Assembly: GCA_041650355.1 (NCBI GenBank)
Contig: JBAZLI010000016.1
Location: forward strand, 1-14,520
DNA from: Candidatus Micrarchaeia archaeon
GTDB taxonomy: Archaea > Micrarchaeota > Micrarchaeia > Anstonellales > Bilamarchaeaceae
DNA: 14,520 nucleotides
Direction of reading: 5' to 3'
Shown: piece after piece, positions 13,237-14,520 of the stretch
Layout: each line of letters starts with the position of its first letter
Numbering within the stretch: the first letter of the stretch is position 1
Notes under the pieces: model-generated
Seen by the model: the letters and a program-made list of their open reading frames with translations, nothing else
Databases searched by the model: none
Told to the model about the DNA's origin: nothing
Program-made: the position numbers and the translations under genes

Positions 13237-13812
13237 ATGGCTAGTCTTGTTGCAGGTGGTCTTGTAGTGGTGATTCTTGCCTTCGCGGGCGTCCTGCTCG
13301 TTTTGGCCCTCATAGTGATACTCCTCTATAACCGCCTTATTCAATTGAAGGTCCGCATAGACAACGCCTGGGCGCAGATAGACGTGCAGCTCAAGAGGCG
13401 CTACGACCTCATTCCCAACCTCGTGGAAACAGTGAAGGGATACGCAAAGCACGAAAAGGGCACCTTAGAGGAAGTGACCAAGCTCAGGGCCCAAATAATC
13501 ACGGGCACCCCCGCGGAGCGTTCCAAAGCCAACGACATGCTGAGCGGCGCGCTCAAGTCCCTGTTCGCCGTTGCTGAAAACTACCCGCAGCTCAAGGCCA
13601 ACGAGAACTTCAAGGCATTGCAGGACGAGCTGGCTGGCACCGAGAACAAGATTTCCTACGTGCGCATGGCCTACAACGACACTGTGATGGAGTACAACAC
13701 TGCGATAAAGGTGTTCCCGAACAACCTCATCTCGGGCATGCTTGGATTCAAGGACGTGCAGTTCTTCCAGGCAGAGACGGGCGCGCGGGAGGCAGTGAAG
13801 GTCCAGTTCTGA
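13237..13812 (+). CDS. lemA: LemA family membrane protein
   Basis: A 191-residue LemA protein: an N-terminal membrane helix (about 6-31), then a four-helix cytosolic domain beginning with the family signature YNRLIQLKVRIDNAWAQIDVQLKRRYDLIPNLVETVKGYAKHEK (consecutive parts at about 31-74), followed by YPQLKANENFKALQDELAGTENKISYVRMAYND and the C-terminal FPNNLISGMLGF. Length and order are typical. The biochemical role of LemA is not settled. In many bacteria and archaea it is adjacent to the HtpX protease, as here, where htpX begins 62 bp downstream. The ATG at 13237 has an AGGTGAT ribosome binding site 4 bases upstream. Confidence 0.95.
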   Translation: MASLVAGGLVVVILAFAGVLLVLALIVILLYNRLIQLKVRIDNAWAQIDVQLKRRYDLIPNLVETVKGYAKHEKGTLEEVTKLRAQIITGTPAERSKANDMLSGALKSLFAVAENYPQLKANENFKALQDELAGTENKISYVRMAYNDTVMEYNTAIKVFPNNLISGMLGFKDVQFFQAETGAREAVKVQF

Positions 13813-13839
13813 TTTTTTCTTTCGGCTTTTTTTATTTTA
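13813..13839 (+). terminator. T-rich terminator after lemA
   Basis: Directly after the lemA stop there are T runs of 6, 7 and 4 within 27 bases. This is the usual form of archaeal intrinsic termination. The last part (TTTTTATTTTAG) could also serve as a TATA-like element for htpX, whose ATG is about 40 bases further on. Confidence 0.5.
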
Positions 13840-13874
13840 GCAACGCCAGCTGTGCAACTCGGGCGGTGTAACGC

Positions 13875-14520
13875 ATGGACAAAGTGAACATATTTGACGC
13901 CATTGACGCGAACAAGCGCAACTCAGTCTTACTTATGCTTGTAATGGGAGGGCTGCTTCTCATGGCCGTGAGCGCTGTGGGCATCCTGTTCGGGCTTGGC
14001 GATTCCGGATTCATACTCGCGTTACTCCTTACCGCGATATACATCTTCTTCGCCTACGGCGCTGGCGCGAGCACCGTACTGAGCATAAGCGGGGCGCGGG
14101 AGCTTTCCGAGAAAGATGAACCTTTCCTGCAGAATGTGGTTGAAGGGCTTGCGCTCGCGGCAGGAATCCCGAAACCGCGCATCTGGATTATTGAAGACAA
14201 GGGAATGAACGCCTTCGCTACGGGCATGGACCCAAAGAACAGTCATATCGTATTTACGCGCGGATTGCTCAACACCATGAGCAGGGAGGAGCTTGAAGGG
14301 GTTGCGGCGCACGAGATTTCCCACATAGGGAATTATGATATACGATTTGCCACGCTTGCGGTGGTTATGCTGGGCGCCATAGCGATACTCGGAGACATTA
14401 CGTGGAGGCTCGGGTTCTTCGGCGGCTTCGGAAGGGGAAGGGAGGAACGGGGGCATGGAGGGGGCGGCGCAATAGTGATGGTGATTGCCCTGGTTTTTGC
14501 AATCCTCGCGCCCATCTTTG
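13875..14520 (+). CDS. htpX: HtpX-like membrane zinc metalloprotease (M48), 5' part only
   Basis: The frame from the ATG at 13875 is open to the right edge (215 codons visible). It shows two membrane helices (about 17-40 and 45-65), then ELSEKDEPFLQNVVEGLALAAGIPKPRIW (76-104), MNAFATGMDPKNSHIVFTRGLL (111-132), the zinc motif HEISH (146-150), and another hydrophobic region followed by a Gly/Arg-rich loop. The third zinc ligand (Glu, in the family's downstream ExxAD motif) lies beyond the window. HtpX degrades misfolded membrane proteins with its active site facing the cytosol. GGTG (13864-13867) precedes the ATG by 7 bases. It follows lemA, a common pairing. A T-rich terminator between the two suggests htpX may be transcribed separately or by read-through. 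Confidence 0.92.
   Translation, partial: MDKVNIFDAIDANKRNSVLLMLVMGGLLLMAVSAVGILFGLGDSGFILALLLTAIYIFFAYGAGASTVLSISGARELSEKDEPFLQNVVEGLALAAGIPKPRIWIIEDKGMNAFATGMDPKNSHIVFTRGLLNTMSREELEGVAAHEISHIGNYDIRFATLAVVMLGAIAILGDITWRLGFFGGFGRGREERGHGGGGAIVMVIALVFAILAPIF

Noticed and set aside
1..14520. CRISPR arrays, insertion sequences, tRNA/rRNA genes, toxin-antitoxin or defence modules
   Set aside because: No regularly spaced repeats, transposase motifs, terminal inverted repeats, cloverleaf sequences or known defence domains were seen on either strand.

Overview
This is a densely packed stretch of an archaeal chromosome. The evidence is a stand-alone Bud32 kinase (KEOPS, t6A tRNA modification), archease, an archaeal-type valyl-tRNA synthetase, ribosomal protein L41e, archaeal TATA-box promoters 25-30 bases upstream of expected transcript starts (some apparently leaderless), GGTGA-type ribosome binding sites, and heavy use of ATA (Ile) and AGG (Arg) codons. 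The serine hydroxymethyltransferase looks bacterial, and LemA/HtpX and the two-TM DsbA-like protein are of kinds common in small-genome (DPANN-like) archaea. I would guess a DPANN lineage such as Micrarchaeota or Diapherotrites, but no rRNA is present and this is inference.

Layout, left to right. (1) 2-960, plus: the 3' end of a site-2-type membrane metalloprotease, followed 8 bp later by bud32. (2) 964-3567, minus: glyA, preceded by a 434-residue soluble protein I do not recognise; each has its own TATA box. (3) 3689-5845, plus: a membrane-anchored DsbA-like thiol oxidoreductase and a SufS-type cysteine desulfurase. (4) 5913-6731, plus: a repeat protein of about twelve 13-18-residue units, probably beta-solenoid-like. 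(5) 6780-10862, plus: a tight valS - archease - NCS2 (AzgA-type) purine permease cluster. (6) 10866-11474, minus: two small genes of unknown function. (7) 11677-12999, plus: an archaeal phosphohexomutase (GlmM/PMM/PGM family) behind a promoter carrying a perfect 20-bp palindrome. (8) 13002-13115, minus: a very short gene for ribosomal protein L41e that appears to start with CTG. (9) 13237-14520, plus: lemA and the 5' part of htpX; an inverted repeat overlaps the lemA promoter.

Most genes are housekeeping: tRNA modification and charging (bud32, valS, archease), one-carbon metabolism (glyA), sulfur mobilisation and disulfide chemistry (sufS, dsbA-like), sugar-phosphate interconversion (glmM-like), nucleobase uptake (NCS2), translation (L41e) and membrane protein quality control (htpX with lemA, the site-2 protease). 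I see no CRISPR, IS element, tRNA, rRNA or obvious defence system. The novelty lies in the unknown 434-residue protein, the repeat protein, the L41e start codon, two palindromic candidate operators, and three convergent gene pairs separated by only 2-3 bp. No gene-free stretch exceeds about 200 bp; the longest, 11475-11676, holds the divergent promoters and the 20-bp palindrome.
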